DNA from: Lachnospiraceae bacterium
GTDB lineage: Bacteria > Bacillota > Clostridia > Lachnospirales > Lachnospiraceae
DNA length: 64,000 nucleotides
Direction of reading: 5' to 3'
Assembly: GCA_022652545.1 (NCBI GenBank)
Contig: JALCRM010000002.1
Coordinates: forward strand, 1-64,000
The notes beneath the pieces are model-generated. The model had not been told where the DNA came from, searched no databases, and saw only the letters and a list, made by a program, of their open reading frames with translations. The stretch's first letter is position 1. Each line of letters begins with the position of its first letter. This document shows positions 10,085 through 21,665 of this stretch, in pieces. The position numbers were made by a program, and so were the translations under genes.

Positions 10085-11302
10085 TCAGAGGCGCTGCAGA
10101 CGTTCGACGGCAGCCTTTGTGTTTTCGTGTGTACCGAAGGCAGTGAGCCGGAAATAGCCTTCTCCGCTGGGGCCGAAGCCGGATCCCGGCGTGCCGACGA
10201 CGCTGGCTTCTTCCAGCAGGCGGTCAAAGAACTCCCAGGAACTGAGGCCGTCCGGGGTCTGCATCCAGATATAGGGGGAATCGATCCCTCCAAAGGCGGT
10301 ATACCCGGCTGCGGCAAGGCCTTCCCGGATCGTTCTGGCATTTTCCATGTAGTAGGAGACCAGGCCGCGGATCTCGGTCTGCCCGGCTTCCGAGTAAACC
10401 GCTTCGCCTGCCCGCTGCTGAATGTAAGGCGCCCCGTTGAACTTGGTGCCGTGCCGGCGTGCCCAGAGATCGCGCAGCGCCGTACCGTCTGCGTCCTTCA
10501 GGTCCTTCGGGACGACGGTATAGCCCAGGCGCAGGCCGGTAAAGCCGGCATTTTTCGAAAAACTGCGGATCTCGATCGCGCAGGTGCGCGCACCGCTGCA
10601 CTCGTAAATGGAGTGAGGTACCTCCGGATCCGAGATGTAAGCTTCGTAGGCTGCGTCAAAAATGATCACGGAGCCATGCGCGTTCGCATAGTCTACCCAT
10701 TCCTGCAGCCGCTCCTTTTTCATGGCGGTGCCAGTGGGGTTGTTCGGCGAGCAGATATAAATGAGATCCGGAACTTCGGAAGGCAGTTCCGGACTGAAGG
10801 CATTCGCTGCGGTACAGGGCAGATAGATGACGCGGCTCCACTGCTGTTTTGCCTCGTCAAAGTCGCCGGTGCGTCCGCCCATGACGTTGCTGTCCAGATA
10901 GACTGGATAGACCGGGTCGCAGACGGCAATGCGGCAGTCCCGGGAGAAGATCTCCTGGATGTTTCCGGAGTCGCTCTTGGCGCCGTCGGAAATAAAGATC
11001 TCGTCGGCGGCTATGTCACAGCCGCGCGCCTTGAAATCGTGGGCTGCGGCGGCTTCGCGCAGAAAGCCGTAACCCAGGTCCGGCGCGTAGCCGCGGAACG
11101 TTTCGGCGTGCGCCATCTCGTCGCCGGCCTTGTGGATGGCGGCCACGACAGTGGGCGTGAGCGGCAGTGTCACATCGCCGATGCCGAGCCGGATGATCTG
11201 CCGGTCCGGGTGCGCTGCCTGGCTGGCAGCGACTTTGCGCGCCACGGTGGAAAACAGATAGGAACCGCGCAGTTTGAGATAATCAGGATTTACTTTCAGC
11301 AT
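10085..11302 (-). CDS. dapL: LL-diaminopimelate aminotransferase
   Basis: LFSTVARKVAA, IIRLGIGDVTLPLTP, FISDGAKSDSGNIQ, SFSKNAGFTGLRLG. Confidence 0.95.
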   Translation of the reverse strand: MLKVNPDYLKLRGSYLFSTVARKVAASQAAHPDRQIIRLGIGDVTLPLTPTVVAAIHKAGDEMAHAETFRGYAPDLGYGFLREAAAAHDFKARGCDIAADEIFISDGAKSDSGNIQEIFSRDCRIAVCDPVYPVYLDSNVMGGRTGDFDEAKQQWSRVIYLPCTAANAFSPELPSEVPDLIYICSPNNPTGTAMKKERLQEWVDYANAHGSVIIFDAAYEAYISDPEVPHSIYECSGARTCAIEIRSFSKNAGFTGLRLGYTVVPKDLKDADGTALRDLWARRHGTKFNGAPYIQQRAGEAVYSEAGQTEIRGLVSYYMENARTIREGLAAAGYTAFGGIDSPYIWMQTPDGLSSWEFFDRLLEEASVVGTPGSGFGPSGEGYFRLTAFGTHENTKAAVERLQRL

Positions 11303-11320
11303 GTCGGGGACCTCCTTCCG

Positions 11321-13051
<1,731 letters not shown>

Positions 13052-13127
13052 TTATATAACAGCCGGATGGACTTGAAAATAGAAAATTCCGAAAAAACAT
13101 AAAAATGCATACTTGTATACAAAACGC

Positions 13128-13156
13128 TTGACATCCTCCGGGACGGGGTGTATTTT
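13128..13156 (+). promoter_or_regulatory. SigmaA-type promoter for asnB
   Basis: TTGACA (13128-13133), N17, TATTTT (13151-13156). Confidence 0.75.
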
Positions 13157-13181
13157 CAGTACATTATTTGTGGCGCCGCTG

Positions 13182-13228
13182 ACGGGCAGAAAGTCTTTCG
13201 CATGCGAAAGGCTCTCTGCCTTTTTGTT
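13182..13228 (+). terminator. Terminator-like hairpin in the asnB leader
   Basis: GGCAGAaagtCTTTCGCATGCGAAAGgctcTCTGCC followed by TTTTTGTTTTTT, between promoter and asnB. Confidence 0.8.
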
Positions 13229-13277
13229 TTTTCGGGGCGCTCGTACAACGGAATCCCAAGGAAAGGAGGCGCCGTAT

Positions 13278-14861
13278 ATGTGTTCCATCATCGGTTTTGA
13301 GAGGAGGTCCATTCAGCGAAATCTGGCTGAAGAATGTTTTGCAGCAACGGCGTCGCGCGGCCCGGATATGGAGCGCTTCGAGGAGGCCGGAGAAGGCTGG
13401 CTCGGGTTCCAGCGCCTGTCCATCATGGGCCTGACGGAGAAGGGCATGCAGCCTTTCGTCCTGGACCGGGACAAGGTAGTCTGCAACGGCGAGATCTACG
13501 GTTTCCGTCCGCTGAAGACAGAAATGGTCATCCGCGGCTATCGCTTCAGCAGCGAGTCGGACTGTGAGATCATCCTTCCCATGTACAGGGAATTCGGCAC
13601 GGAGATGTTTTCCATGCTGGATGCCGAGTTTGCCATGATCATATATGACGGAAGCACCGGAAAACTGGTTGCGGCGCGCGATCCGATCGGTATCCGGCCG
13701 CTTTATTACGGGCAGCTGGAGGACGGCTCCACGGTCTTTGCCAGCGAACCCAAGGACATCGTCCGCATCTGCCGCAAAATCATGCCGTTTCCGCCCGGAT
13801 GCTACTGGAAAGACGGCGTATTCACGCGGTTCTGCGATCCTGCGGAGGTCACGGAGATCTCCCGCGATGATGCGGATGCCGCGGCCGGACGTATACGCGA
13901 ACTGCTCGTAAAAGCTGTTGCCAAGCGCATGGTATCGGATGCGCCGGTCGGCTATCTGCTTTCGGGAGGGCTGGATTCCAGTCTGGTCTGTGCAATTTCT
14001 TCCAGACTCCAGAGGGAGCCTGTGCGCACCTTTGCGATCGGGATGGATACCGATGCGATCGACCTCAAGTATGCCAGGCAGGCCGCGGATTTCATAGGAG
14101 CGGACCACACGGAGGTCATCATCTCCAGGCAGGATGTGCTGGACAATCTGGAGGAAGTGATCAGGATCCTCGGAACCTTCGACATCACGACGATCCGCGC
14201 CAGCATGGGCATGTACCTCTGCTGCAGATACATTCACGAACATACGGATGTCCGCGTGCTGCTGACCGGGGAGGTCTCCGACGAACTTTTCGGCTATAAG
14301 TACACTGATTTTGCTCCGTCTCCCGAGGAGTTCCAGAACGAGGCGGCAAAGCGCGTACGCGAACTGCACGAATACGACGTGCTGCGCGCCGACCGCTGCA
14401 TTTCGGTCAATTCGATCGAGGCACGCGTGCCGTTCGGGGATCTGGAATTTGAAAAATATGTCATGAGCCTTGATCCGGCGATCAAAATGAATGTGTACGG
14501 GAAGGGCAAGTACCTGCTGCGCCATGCCTTCGACAAAGGAGAATGGCTCCCCGAAGGTATCCTCATGCGGGAAAAAGCCGCGTTTTCCGACGCTGTCGGG
14601 CACTCCATGGTGGATGATCTCAAGGAGTACGCAAACGCATACTATACGGATGCGGAATTCGAAGAGAAACGCAGGCAGTACACACATGCGCAGCCTTTCA
14701 CCAAAGAGAGCCTCCTCTACAGGGAGATTTTCGAGAAGTATTATCCGGGACAGAGCGGAATGGTCACCGGTTTCTGGATGCCGAACAAAACATGGCCAGG
14801 CTGCAATGTCAACGATCCTTCGGCCCGCGTTCTTTCCAACTACGGGACGAGCGGACAGTAA
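13278..14861 (+). CDS. asnB: Asparagine synthase (glutamine-hydrolysing)
   Basis: MCSIIGF with catalytic Cys2, VVCNGEIYGF, LLSGGLDSSLVCAI, LLTGEVSDELFGY. Confidence 0.94.
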   Translation: MCSIIGFERRSIQRNLAEECFAATASRGPDMERFEEAGEGWLGFQRLSIMGLTEKGMQPFVLDRDKVVCNGEIYGFRPLKTEMVIRGYRFSSESDCEIILPMYREFGTEMFSMLDAEFAMIIYDGSTGKLVAARDPIGIRPLYYGQLEDGSTVFASEPKDIVRICRKIMPFPPGCYWKDGVFTRFCDPAEVTEISRDDADAAAGRIRELLVKAVAKRMVSDAPVGYLLSGGLDSSLVCAISSRLQREPVRTFAIGMDTDAIDLKYARQAADFIGADHTEVIISRQDVLDNLEEVIRILGTFDITTIRASMGMYLCCRYIHEHTDVRVLLTGEVSDELFGYKYTDFAPSPEEFQNEAAKRVRELHEYDVLRADRCISVNSIEARVPFGDLEFEKYVMSLDPAIKMNVYGKGKYLLRHAFDKGEWLPEGILMREKAAFSDAVGHSMVDDLKEYANAYYTDAEFEEKRRQYTHAQPFTKESLLYREIFEKYYPGQSGMVTGFWMPNKTWPGCNVNDPSARVLSNYGTSGQ

Positions 14862-14922
14862 ACTGCAGGTCTGCAGGAAAGGCAGCTGCTGCAAATTTCA
14901 TATACACATCACTTTCACCAGG

Positions 14923-14970
14923 TGGCAAAGGCGCCGAGGGATCCCAAAAAGGATCCTCCGGCGCCTTTTC
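14923..14970 (+). terminator. Strong hairpin with U-tract between asnB and amtB: terminator or amtB leader attenuator
   Basis: AAAGGCGCCGAGGGATCC-CAAAAA-GGATCCTCCGGCGCCTTTT. Confidence 0.8.
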
Positions 14971-15003
14971 ACATACAGACAACAGCACAGAGGAGGGAGA
15001 ATT

Positions 15004-16755
15004 ATGAAATATGAGATGACTACCGTAGCATGGGTCCTCATTGCTTCGGCGCTGGTCTACTTCATGCAGGCGGGCTTTGCTCTCTGCGAGGCAGGCCTCA
15101 CGAGGGCCAAGAACACAGGCAACATATTAATGAAGAATATGATGGATTTCTGCATCGGGACCCCGTGCTACTGGCTCGTGGGCTTCGGCATCATGTTCGG
15201 CGGCTTAGGGCCCATCATCGGAGGTTTCGACCCGCTGATCCGGGGAACCTACACGGCGGCCAACAGCGTCGTTCCGCAGACCATGCCGCTGTGGTGCTAT
15301 GTGATCTTTCAGACAGTGTTCTGCGCGACGTCGGCGACTATTGTTTCCGGTTCCATGGCAGAGCGCACCAACTTCAAAGCCTACTGCATCTATTCCGCAG
15401 TGATCTCCCTGTTCGTCTACCCTGTGGAAGGGCACTGGATCTGGGGAGGTGGCTGGCTCAGCACACTCGGTTTCCACGATTTTGCGGGCAGCACCTGCGT
15501 ACACATGGTAGGCGGCGTCATAGCCTGCCTGGGCGCATGGATGCTCGGCCCCCGTATCGGAAAGTATGATAAAAACGGCAAGGCCCGCGCGATCCCCGGA
15601 CATAACCTGACTGCCTGCACGCTCGGTGTATTCGTTCTCTGGTTCTGCTGGTTCGGATTCAACGGCGGTTCCACGGTCGCAATGAATTCCGATGCGGCTG
15701 CGGAAACGGCCAGTCTCGTATTTATGAACACCAACCTTGCGGCCGCAGTAGCCACGACGGTCGCCATGATCTTCACCTGGTTCCGCTACGGCAAGCCGGA
15801 TGTTTCGATGACGATGAACGCCGCACTTGCAGGCCTGGTCGCCGTTACGGCGCCCTGTGACTGCATCAGCCCCGTCGGCGCGTTCTTCATCGGCCTTGTA
15901 TCCGGGTTCCTGGTGGTACTCAGTGTGGAATTCTTTGATAATGTAGCCAAGATTGACGATCCTGTCGGCGCGGTCTCCGTCCACATGGCCAACGGCATCT
16001 GGGGCTCAATCGCAGTAGGCCTGTTCTCCACCGGCGCGGACGGCGTAGGCAAGGGACTGTTCTACGGCGGCGGTTTCCGGCAGCTCGGAATCCAGCTTCT
16101 CGGGATCGTCAGCGTGCTCGCTTATGTGCTTGTGGTCATGTACATCGCATTCAGGATCATCGATAAGGCTGTCGGTCTGCGTGTATCGCCGCAGGTCGAG
16201 ATCGAAGGCCTGGATATCCATGAGCACGGCCTGGCCTCCGCTTATTCAGGTTTTGCCATTACGGATGTCACCGATATGGGCATGGATGTAAACGACAACA
16301 CGGACCTCGGCGAGGAAAAGGTCGAGAAGGCTTCGGAAGCCCAGAAAAACGCGGCAGTCAAGGTGCGTCAGGAGGCGCCGCTTGCTCCGGAAGCGGATTC
16401 CGGCATCCACAAGGTCAGCATTATCTGCCGTCTATCCAGTTTTGACAAACTGAAAAAGGCACTGAATGAACTGGGCGTCACCGGGATGACGATGACACAG
16501 GTCATGGGCAGCGGCATACAGAGAGGCTCCACGGACCGCTACCGCGGCGCTCTCGTGGATTCCACGCTGATCCCCAAGGTCAAGGTGGAGGTCATCATCT
16601 CCAAGATCCCCGTGCAGGCGGTCGTCGACACGGCGGTCAATACGCTGTACACCGGGCATATCGGAGACGGCAAGATCTTCGTTTACAACGTGGCCCGCGT
16701 CGTAAAGGTGCGTACAGGGGAAGAAAACTTCGCGGCGCTGCAGGACGTGGAATAG
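15004..16755 (+). CDS. amtB: Ammonium transporter (Amt) with C-terminal fused PII (GlnB/GlnK) domain
   Basis: Amt helices (FMQAGFALCEAGLTRAKN, GGWLSTLGFHDFAGSTCVHMVGG, NGGSTVAMN) followed by PII motifs PKVKVEVIIS, TGHIGDGKIFV, VKVRTGE. Confidence 0.95.
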   Translation: MKYEMTTVAWVLIASALVYFMQAGFALCEAGLTRAKNTGNILMKNMMDFCIGTPCYWLVGFGIMFGGLGPIIGGFDPLIRGTYTAANSVVPQTMPLWCYVIFQTVFCATSATIVSGSMAERTNFKAYCIYSAVISLFVYPVEGHWIWGGGWLSTLGFHDFAGSTCVHMVGGVIACLGAWMLGPRIGKYDKNGKARAIPGHNLTACTLGVFVLWFCWFGFNGGSTVAMNSDAAAETASLVFMNTNLAAAVATTVAMIFTWFRYGKPDVSMTMNAALAGLVAVTAPCDCISPVGAFFIGLVSGFLVVLSVEFFDNVAKIDDPVGAVSVHMANGIWGSIAVGLFSTGADGVGKGLFYGGGFRQLGIQLLGIVSVLAYVLVVMYIAFRIIDKAVGLRVSPQVEIEGLDIHEHGLASAYSGFAITDVTDMGMDVNDNTDLGEEKVEKASEAQKNAAVKVRQEAPLAPEADSGIHKVSIICRLSSFDKLKKALNELGVTGMTMTQVMGSGIQRGSTDRYRGALVDSTLIPKVKVEVIISKIPVQAVVDTAVNTLYTGHIGDGKIFVYNVARVVKVRTGEENFAALQDVE

Positions 16756-16803
16756 TCGCCGCAGGCTGAATACGGAAGCGGTTCCGGGAATTTACGGAAC
16801 CGG

Positions 16804-16843
16804 ACAGAAAAGCGGTGCGGAGAGATCCGCACCGCTTTTCTGT
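16804..16843 (+). terminator. Intrinsic terminator, bidirectional
   Basis: Perfect stem ACAGAAAAGCGGTGCGGA-GAGA-TCCGCACCGCTTTTCTGT. Confidence 0.85.
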
Positions 16844-16883
16844 GGCCATCCGCCGAAGGCAAGCGGTTTTTTTCCTCAGAAAA

Positions 16884-18368
16884 TCAGAGAGTGATTCCGT
16901 CTTTGAAAATGGCGATACCGCGATAACCGTTCAGTTCATTCTTTGTCTTCCTGCCATCGGCAATATCCAGTGTAAAATCGAGAAGTCGCCCGGCCGCTTC
17001 TTCACAGGTCTCTTTTCCCTCCGCGATGGAACCGGCATTGAAATCGATCCACTCGTTCTTCTTTTTATACAGTTCCGTATTGGTGGATATTTTAACTGTC
17101 GGTACCGGTGCGCCGAATGGAGTTCCGCGTCCTGTTGTAAAAACTATGAGCTGGGCACCGGCTGCCACCAGATCTGTTGTGCTGACCAGATCATTGCCCG
17201 GGCCCGAGAGCAGATTCAGGCCATTTTTTATGACGGGTTCCGCATACCCCAGAACATCCGTTATCTGGGCGGAACCGCCTTTCTGCACACAGCCGCAGGA
17301 CTTGTCTTCCAGGGTAGTGATCCCGCCTGCCTTGTTGCCGGGGCTGGGATTCTCATAGACGGTCTGGCCGTGCGAGACAAAATATTGTTTAAAATCATCT
17401 GTCATTTTTACGGCCTTGCGGAAAACTGTTTCATTTTCACAGCGGGGGAACAGAATGGATTCTGCGCCGAACATTTCCGGTACTTCGGTGAGAATCGTCG
17501 AACCACCGAGTGCCACGAGAAGGTCGGAAAACCGGCCGACTGCGGGATTGGCCGTAATGCCGGACAGGCCGTCGGAGCCGCCGCATTTCATGCCTACGAT
17601 AAGCTCTGATGCAGAAATGGTTTCACGCTGCTGTTCAGCGGCAGTAGCCGCCAGTTCCTGCAGAATCTTTGCTCCGGCCTCGAATTCATCCTCCACATCC
17701 TGACAGGACAGAAAACGAATGCGTTCTTCGTCAAAGCACCCCAGCGCTTTTACAAACCGCGCGCGTGTCAGGTTTTCACAGCCAAGGCTGAGAATCAGCA
17801 CACCGCCGGCATTTGGGTGGTGGGCGAGTGCTGCCAGCAGCTTTTCAGTCTGTGCGAGATCATCGCCCAGCTGACTGCAGCCGTATGGATGTGTAAAGGC
17901 ATAGAGGCCGTCGATACTGCCGCGGACCAGATCCTGATTCCTGCGGACCAGTTCTTCAGCAATCGGGTTGACACAGCCTACGGTCGGCAGGACCCAGATT
18001 TCATTTCGTACGCCCGCGCGATGATCGCTTCTTCGGTATCCCTGAAATGTGCGCGCAGGAACGGAGGGCAGTCGGAAGGCTTCATGATGATAAACGCAGC
18101 CGCTGTTTTCCGTCAGTGCGGTGCCGGCATTGTGTGTATGTACCCAGGTCCCCGCGGGGATGGCCTGCCTGGCCAGAGCGATCGGACAGCCGTACTTAAT
18201 GACCGGCGCACCGGCGGGAATGTTCTGCAGAGCTATCTTGTGCCCCTGGGGAACGGACTCCGCCGCTGTGATGGATATACCGCCGACGTCCAGTGTTTCT
18301 CCGGCCTGAACGGGGGCAAGAGCAACGGCTACATTGTCAGATGGCTCGATCCGGATCAGTTTTATCAT
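16884..18368 (-). CDS. uxaA: Altronate dehydratase
   Basis: GVRNEIWVLPTVGCVN, HPYGCSQLGDD, GMKCGGSDGLSGITANPAVG; overlaps uxaB stop by 4 bp. Confidence 0.93.
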   Translation of the reverse strand: MIKLIRIEPSDNVAVALAPVQAGETLDVGGISITAAESVPQGHKIALQNIPAGAPVIKYGCPIALARQAIPAGTWVHTHNAGTALTENSGCVYHHEAFRLPSVPARTFQGYRRSDHRAGVRNEIWVLPTVGCVNPIAEELVRRNQDLVRGSIDGLYAFTHPYGCSQLGDDLAQTEKLLAALAHHPNAGGVLILSLGCENLTRARFVKALGCFDEERIRFLSCQDVEDEFEAGAKILQELAATAAEQQRETISASELIVGMKCGGSDGLSGITANPAVGRFSDLLVALGGSTILTEVPEMFGAESILFPRCENETVFRKAVKMTDDFKQYFVSHGQTVYENPSPGNKAGGITTLEDKSCGCVQKGGSAQITDVLGYAEPVIKNGLNLLSGPGNDLVSTTDLVAAGAQLIVFTTGRGTPFGAPVPTVKISTNTELYKKKNEWIDFNAGSIAEGKETCEEAAGRLLDFTLDIADGRKTKNELNGYRGIAIFKDGITL

Positions 18369-19855
18369 CGATTTTGTATCTCCCTCATGGCTTCATATAT
18401 GCCCAGTCTCCGGATCTCTTCCAGATCTTCCAGCACAGCTTTTTCAAAACCCGGAAGTTCCCGCAGGGCGGCCCCCCAGAAGCTTTCATTCTCTATTGCC
18501 GCAGAAGCCAGGGATTCGATCGGACTCTCTCTGTGAGCATAGAAGAAGTCAAGTACGTCAGGGCTGTCCTTTATTTCGAAGGTATCGGCGCCGCGCCGGG
18601 CGACGAGGCTGTTTTCCGTGCGCGTCTTCCCGCAATGATAAAAAGAAAGATAGGCGGCAAAAGAGAACGTAAGCACCGGCGGCAGCTTTCCATACATTGC
18701 ATAATATTCCAGTACCGTCGGCATGATCCGTGATTTCCATTTTGAAGTACAGTTGAGTGCGATGGAGAGCAGGAGGTGGTCGATGAACGGGTTATTGAAG
18801 CGATCCGTCACATCGGAGGCAAACTGCATCACTTCGTCATGCGGCAGGTCAGTCAGGACGGGGAGGATTTCATTGTAAAGCGCCCTGTTCATATAGCCGT
18901 GGATCACGGGGTCCTGCATGCATTCCCGCACGATGTTCCGGCCGGACAGATAGGCACCCGGGACCATGGAAGTATGTGCGCCGTTCAGAATCCTGACTTT
19001 TCTTTTTTTATACGGATCGACGTTATCGACCAGGGTGACCGGAAGACCGGCCTTGTCAAACGGGAGTTCCTGAAGGATCGCCCGAGGACCCTCGATCACC
19101 CAGCATGCAAATACTTCCCCTGCATCAAGGCAGCTGTCGGTATAACCAAGTCTGGCGCAGATTTCCTCGGCGTCCGCCTTCGGGTAACCCGGGACGATAC
19201 GGTCGACAAGGGAGGAACAGAAGAGATTTTCTGAGTTGACCCAGTTTTGAAATTCTTTCTGCAGGTGCCAGTACTCGATATAGCGGTCTACGCATTTTTT
19301 CAGCTCACGGCCGTTGTGGTCGATGAGCTCACAGGAAAGTATGATAAAACCGGGAAGTTTCTTTTCCCAGCGCTCGTACAGGAAGCGGGTCAGCTTTGCG
19401 GGAAACGAGGCAGGCGGTTTGTCTGCGGCGGCACAGGCGGCGTCAAAAACGATACCGGATTCCGTGGTGTTGGAAATGATAAAGCGAAGATCGGGGTTTG
19501 CCGCGCACTGCAGGAGAGCATCATAGTCGCGCAGGGGATTGAGACAGCGGGAAACGGATGAGATGACTCTGCTCCGGTCAACTTTCTCTCCGTTTTTCTG
19601 TCCGCGGACCAGCAGAGTATACAAACCGTCCTGCGCGTTGATACGATCAGCGGAAGCAGTGGTCGTACCTACGGGCTGCACCAGGACCACCTTTCCGTTG
19701 AAGCTGCACTTTTCGTTCAGCACATCGATGAAAACGTCAGCGAAGGCACGCAGGAAATTACCTTCTCCGAATTGCAGGATACGTTCAGGCGCATTCTTCA
19801 GGAGAAAACCGCTATATTGCTGTTTTTCCAGTGTGCTGTAACTTAGCTTTTCCAT
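18365..19855 (-). CDS. uxaB: Tagaturonate reductase (altronate oxidoreductase)
   Basis: ERILQFGEGNFLRAFADVFID, LRFIISNTTESGIVFD, KVRILNGAHTSM. Confidence 0.94.
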   Translation of the reverse strand: MEKLSYSTLEKQQYSGFLLKNAPERILQFGEGNFLRAFADVFIDVLNEKCSFNGKVVLVQPVGTTTASADRINAQDGLYTLLVRGQKNGEKVDRSRVISSVSRCLNPLRDYDALLQCAANPDLRFIISNTTESGIVFDAACAAADKPPASFPAKLTRFLYERWEKKLPGFIILSCELIDHNGRELKKCVDRYIEYWHLQKEFQNWVNSENLFCSSLVDRIVPGYPKADAEEICARLGYTDSCLDAGEVFACWVIEGPRAILQELPFDKAGLPVTLVDNVDPYKKRKVRILNGAHTSMVPGAYLSGRNIVRECMQDPVIHGYMNRALYNEILPVLTDLPHDEVMQFASDVTDRFNNPFIDHLLLSIALNCTSKWKSRIMPTVLEYYAMYGKLPPVLTFSFAAYLSFYHCGKTRTENSLVARRGADTFEIKDSPDVLDFFYAHRESPIESLASAAIENESFWGAALRELPGFEKAVLEDLEEIRRLGIYEAMREIQNR

Positions 19856-19873
19856 AGAGGGTATCCTCCGTCC

Positions 19874-21313
19874 TCAGAGCTCAATGTTAAAATAGCGGGC
19901 CGCATTGCGGCAGCTGACACCCTCCACGATCTTTTTCAGGGCATCCTCCTCATACGGATATTCGCCGTTGTCGACCCAGTTACCGATCAGGTTACAGAAA
20001 ATACGGCGGAAATATTCGTGCCGCGGATAAGAAAGAAAAGAACGTGAATCAGTAAGCATACCGATGAAATTACCGAGCAGGCCGAGATTGGCGAGTGATC
20101 GCATCTGTTTTTCCATGCCGTCGCGTGTATCGAGGAACCACCATGCCGGACCGACCTGCAGTTTGCCTGGCAGAGCGCCTGTCTGGAAACAGGCAATTGC
20201 CGTAGACAGCAAATCGAAATCCGAAGCCTGCAGCGAAAACAGTATCATTTTCGGAAGTTCATTTGTTTTGTCCAGTTCGCTCATGAAAGCGGCTAGCGCA
20301 TTGCCGCATGCATACTGCGCGATCATGTCGAAACCGGTATCGGGGCCTTCCAAGGAAAACATGCGCTCATTGACATTCCGAAGACAGTTATAATGAATTT
20401 CCATTGCAATATCATAGTGGCGGTACTGCTTTGCCAGATACAGGAGAAGCGCGGTCTGGTACTTTTCCACCTCTTCTGTTGTAAGTGCAGCGCCGGCAAT
20501 GGCTTTCTTAAAAACAGCATCGGCCTCCTCCATGGAACACGGGCGGTATGCCACATAGTCCAGACCATGATCGCTTGCACGGCAGCCGTGCTTTGCAAAG
20601 AAGGCCAGTCTGTTTGAAAGAGCGTTGCAGACCTCACCGGCGGTGGTGAGTTTTTCCTTTCCAACCGAGGCGGCGAGTTTTTCAATATAAGAAACAAAAC
20701 CGGTTTTGCCGATATTGATCGCCTTATCGGGACGGAAGGAAGGACAGACGAGGAAACTGACGGAAGGATCGGAGGAGATGCGTTCATGCCATTCGAGTGT
20801 ATCTGTCGGATCATCGGTCGTCCCGATGTAACGGACATTTGACCGGGCGATCAGTCCGCGGACAGACATTCCGGGGCCATTTGCGAGACGATCCGCACAC
20901 TGGTCGTAAATGCGTTTCATGCTGTTTTTCGTCAACGGCTCATGAATGTCAAAAAAACGCTTCAGTTCGAGATTGCACCAGTGATACATGGGATTGCCGA
21001 CCGCCTGCTCCAGCGTTCCGGTAAATGCGGTGAATTTGTCGTACGGATCGGCACCGCCTGTAACGGAATCCTCCGGAACACCGTTTGCGCGCATCAGTTT
21101 CCATTTGTAATGATCGCCGTAATAGCTGCCATCGTCATTGCGGCCGCCCAGCCACACCTGGGAAATGCTGTCAAAACGGCGGTCCTCATAGATCTCCCTG
21201 GGTGAAAGATGACAATGATAATCAATGATCGGCATCTTCTCTGCAAAGCGGTGATACAAGGAAGAGGCGGTCGGCGACTGAAGCATGAATTCCTCATCCA
21301 TAAATGTTTTCAT
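19874..21313 (-). CDS. uxaC: Glucuronate (uronate) isomerase
   Basis: PIIDYHCHLSPREIYEDRRFDSI, IGTTDDPTDTLEWH, GMLTDSRSFLSYPRHEYFRRI. Confidence 0.96.
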   Translation of the reverse strand: MKTFMDEEFMLQSPTASSLYHRFAEKMPIIDYHCHLSPREIYEDRRFDSISQVWLGGRNDDGSYYGDHYKWKLMRANGVPEDSVTGGADPYDKFTAFTGTLEQAVGNPMYHWCNLELKRFFDIHEPLTKNSMKRIYDQCADRLANGPGMSVRGLIARSNVRYIGTTDDPTDTLEWHERISSDPSVSFLVCPSFRPDKAINIGKTGFVSYIEKLAASVGKEKLTTAGEVCNALSNRLAFFAKHGCRASDHGLDYVAYRPCSMEEADAVFKKAIAGAALTTEEVEKYQTALLLYLAKQYRHYDIAMEIHYNCLRNVNERMFSLEGPDTGFDMIAQYACGNALAAFMSELDKTNELPKMILFSLQASDFDLLSTAIACFQTGALPGKLQVGPAWWFLDTRDGMEKQMRSLANLGLLGNFIGMLTDSRSFLSYPRHEYFRRIFCNLIGNWVDNGEYPYEEDALKKIVEGVSCRNAARYFNIEL

Positions 21314-21665
21314 TATCTGCCTCCATATTTTAATTAGTGTGTTCAAGCCAGCGTGAAATTCCGGGATGCCTGCACAGACTGATGGCAGCAGGCGCAATGA
21401 CAGAATAAATAAATTTTAATCTATAGTAGCACAAATAAACGGGGAGATTACTGCATAGCCGCTTCATTTTTAAAGAAGTTTCTCCATATGTATGTAACCG
21501 GATGGCAGCGAAAGCCGTTTCTTCATCTCCGCGTGATGTATGAGATAGTTGCACCGCCTTTCATGCGGGGCGTCCGGAGAACGGTCTGATATGATAGAAT
21601 AGCCGTAGCGGCAATGCCGCATACAGGCACCCGACATTTCGGAGCGGCGCCTCATGGAGGCTTTT

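Noticed and set aside
13160-13240. ANTAR two-hairpin motif in the asnB leader
   Set aside because: No hexaloop with A1 and G4 closed by a reasonable stem was found; only a terminator-like hairpin is supported.
13164-14894. 576-aa minus-strand ORF
   Set aside because: Antisense to asnB, which has clear catalytic motifs on the plus strand.
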